Positions 4,965-5,215 of a stretch of 5,215 bases of DNA are shown in pieces (positions within the stretch are counted from its first letter, which is position 1; each line of letters begins with the position of its first letter). Location of the stretch: NCBI GenBank assembly GCA_017619255.1, contig JAFZSS010000153.1, positions 1-5,215 of the forward strand. Direction: 5' to 3'. This stretch comes from Muribaculaceae bacterium. GTDB lineage: Bacteria; Bacteroidota; Bacteroidia; Bacteroidales; Muribaculaceae. Under the pieces are notes generated by a model. That model made no database searches, was not told the origin of the DNA, and saw only the letters and a list, made by a program, of their open reading frames with translations. Position numbers and translations under genes: made by a program.

Positions 4965-5215
4965 GCATCCGTACCCCTCTTCAAACAACACGAACAACAT
5001 ATAAACAACCACAACAACTATTATTATTCGGCATCCGCGCTCATTTTAAAAACAACTGATTATTCTGATATATCTGAAGGCTGCCGCACTCTAAAAGAAA
5101 AGGAAAATAATAAATACAACAAATACAATGGCTGCCGCACCCTTATTCATGTCGGCGAACCTTTAGCTCGGCGTAGCCAATTAGACGGATTATATTGATA
5201 TTGGCATCCGCACCC
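4964..5215. repeat. Cluster of five 13-bp GC-rich motifs in A/T-rich DNA
   Basis: The consensus is GGC(AT or TG)CCG(C/T)(A/G)C(C/T)C. Copies are at 4964-4976 (GGCATCCGTACCC), 5030-5042 (GGCATCCGCGCTC), 5079-5091 (GGCTGCCGCACTC), 5130-5142 (GGCTGCCGCACCC) and 5203-5215 (GGCATCCGCACCC, at the window edge). The intervals between copies are 53, 36, 38 and 60 bp of unrelated, mostly A/T-rich sequence. The first copy starts at the last base of the trmN6 stop codon. A partial sixth copy, GGCATCCGT, is at 4088-4096. I see no credible gene, tRNA or terminator in 4965-5215. Confidence 0.8.

Noticed and set aside
5152..5173. TCGGCG repeated twice with nearby partial dyads
   Set aside because: Six-base matches with no good stem; no support for a terminator or structured RNA.
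4964..5215. CRISPR array
   Set aside because: The repeated unit is only 13 bp with two sequence forms, the intervals range from 36 to 60 bp, and no cas gene is in the window.

Overview
The window looks like chromosomal DNA of a gut-type member of the Bacteroidales (phylum Bacteroidota); Muribaculaceae or Prevotellaceae would fit, but the sequence alone does not settle the family. The reasons are promoters of the Bacteroidota type (TAnnTTTG, well formed before two genes), no Shine-Dalgarno sequences, A/T-rich spacers between genes of moderate GC, an OmpP1/FadL-type outer membrane protein with Bacteroidota features, and a divergent alaS / small MerR-like regulator pair.

Layout. Positions 1-226 (minus) hold the first 75 codons of alaS, which runs off the left edge. 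A compact divergent promoter region (227-350) separates it from a 118-residue MerR-type DNA-binding protein (351-707, plus). A convergent spacer (708-917) carries three hairpins. The clearest is an imperfect long stem followed by a T-run on the minus strand, a good terminator for the leftward genes. Two genes read leftward and probably form one transcript: first an exported protein of unknown function with a Trp/Tyr-rich middle and a long Ser/Gly/Arg-rich tail (3826-2606), then, 59 bp later, an OmpP1/FadL-family beta-barrel (2546-918). A 427-bp non-coding spacer (3827-4253) follows. Its left half holds a weak promoter for the leftward pair. Its right half is almost wholly simple heptamer repeats, ending at the promoter of trmN6, the tRNA1(Val) adenine-N6 methyltransferase gene (4254-4964, plus). 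The last 251 bp contain no gene but hold five copies of a 13-bp GC-rich motif, spaced irregularly in A/T-rich DNA and running to the window edge.

How it fits together. alaS and trmN6 both act on tRNA but are not linked in one transcript. The leftward pair makes two cell-envelope products, with both signal peptides visible. No mobile element, CRISPR array, phage gene or clear defence system is seen. The most unusual material is non-coding: the heptamer tract abutting the trmN6 promoter, the 13-bp motif cluster after trmN6, and a perfect palindrome inside the promoter of the MerR-type gene.
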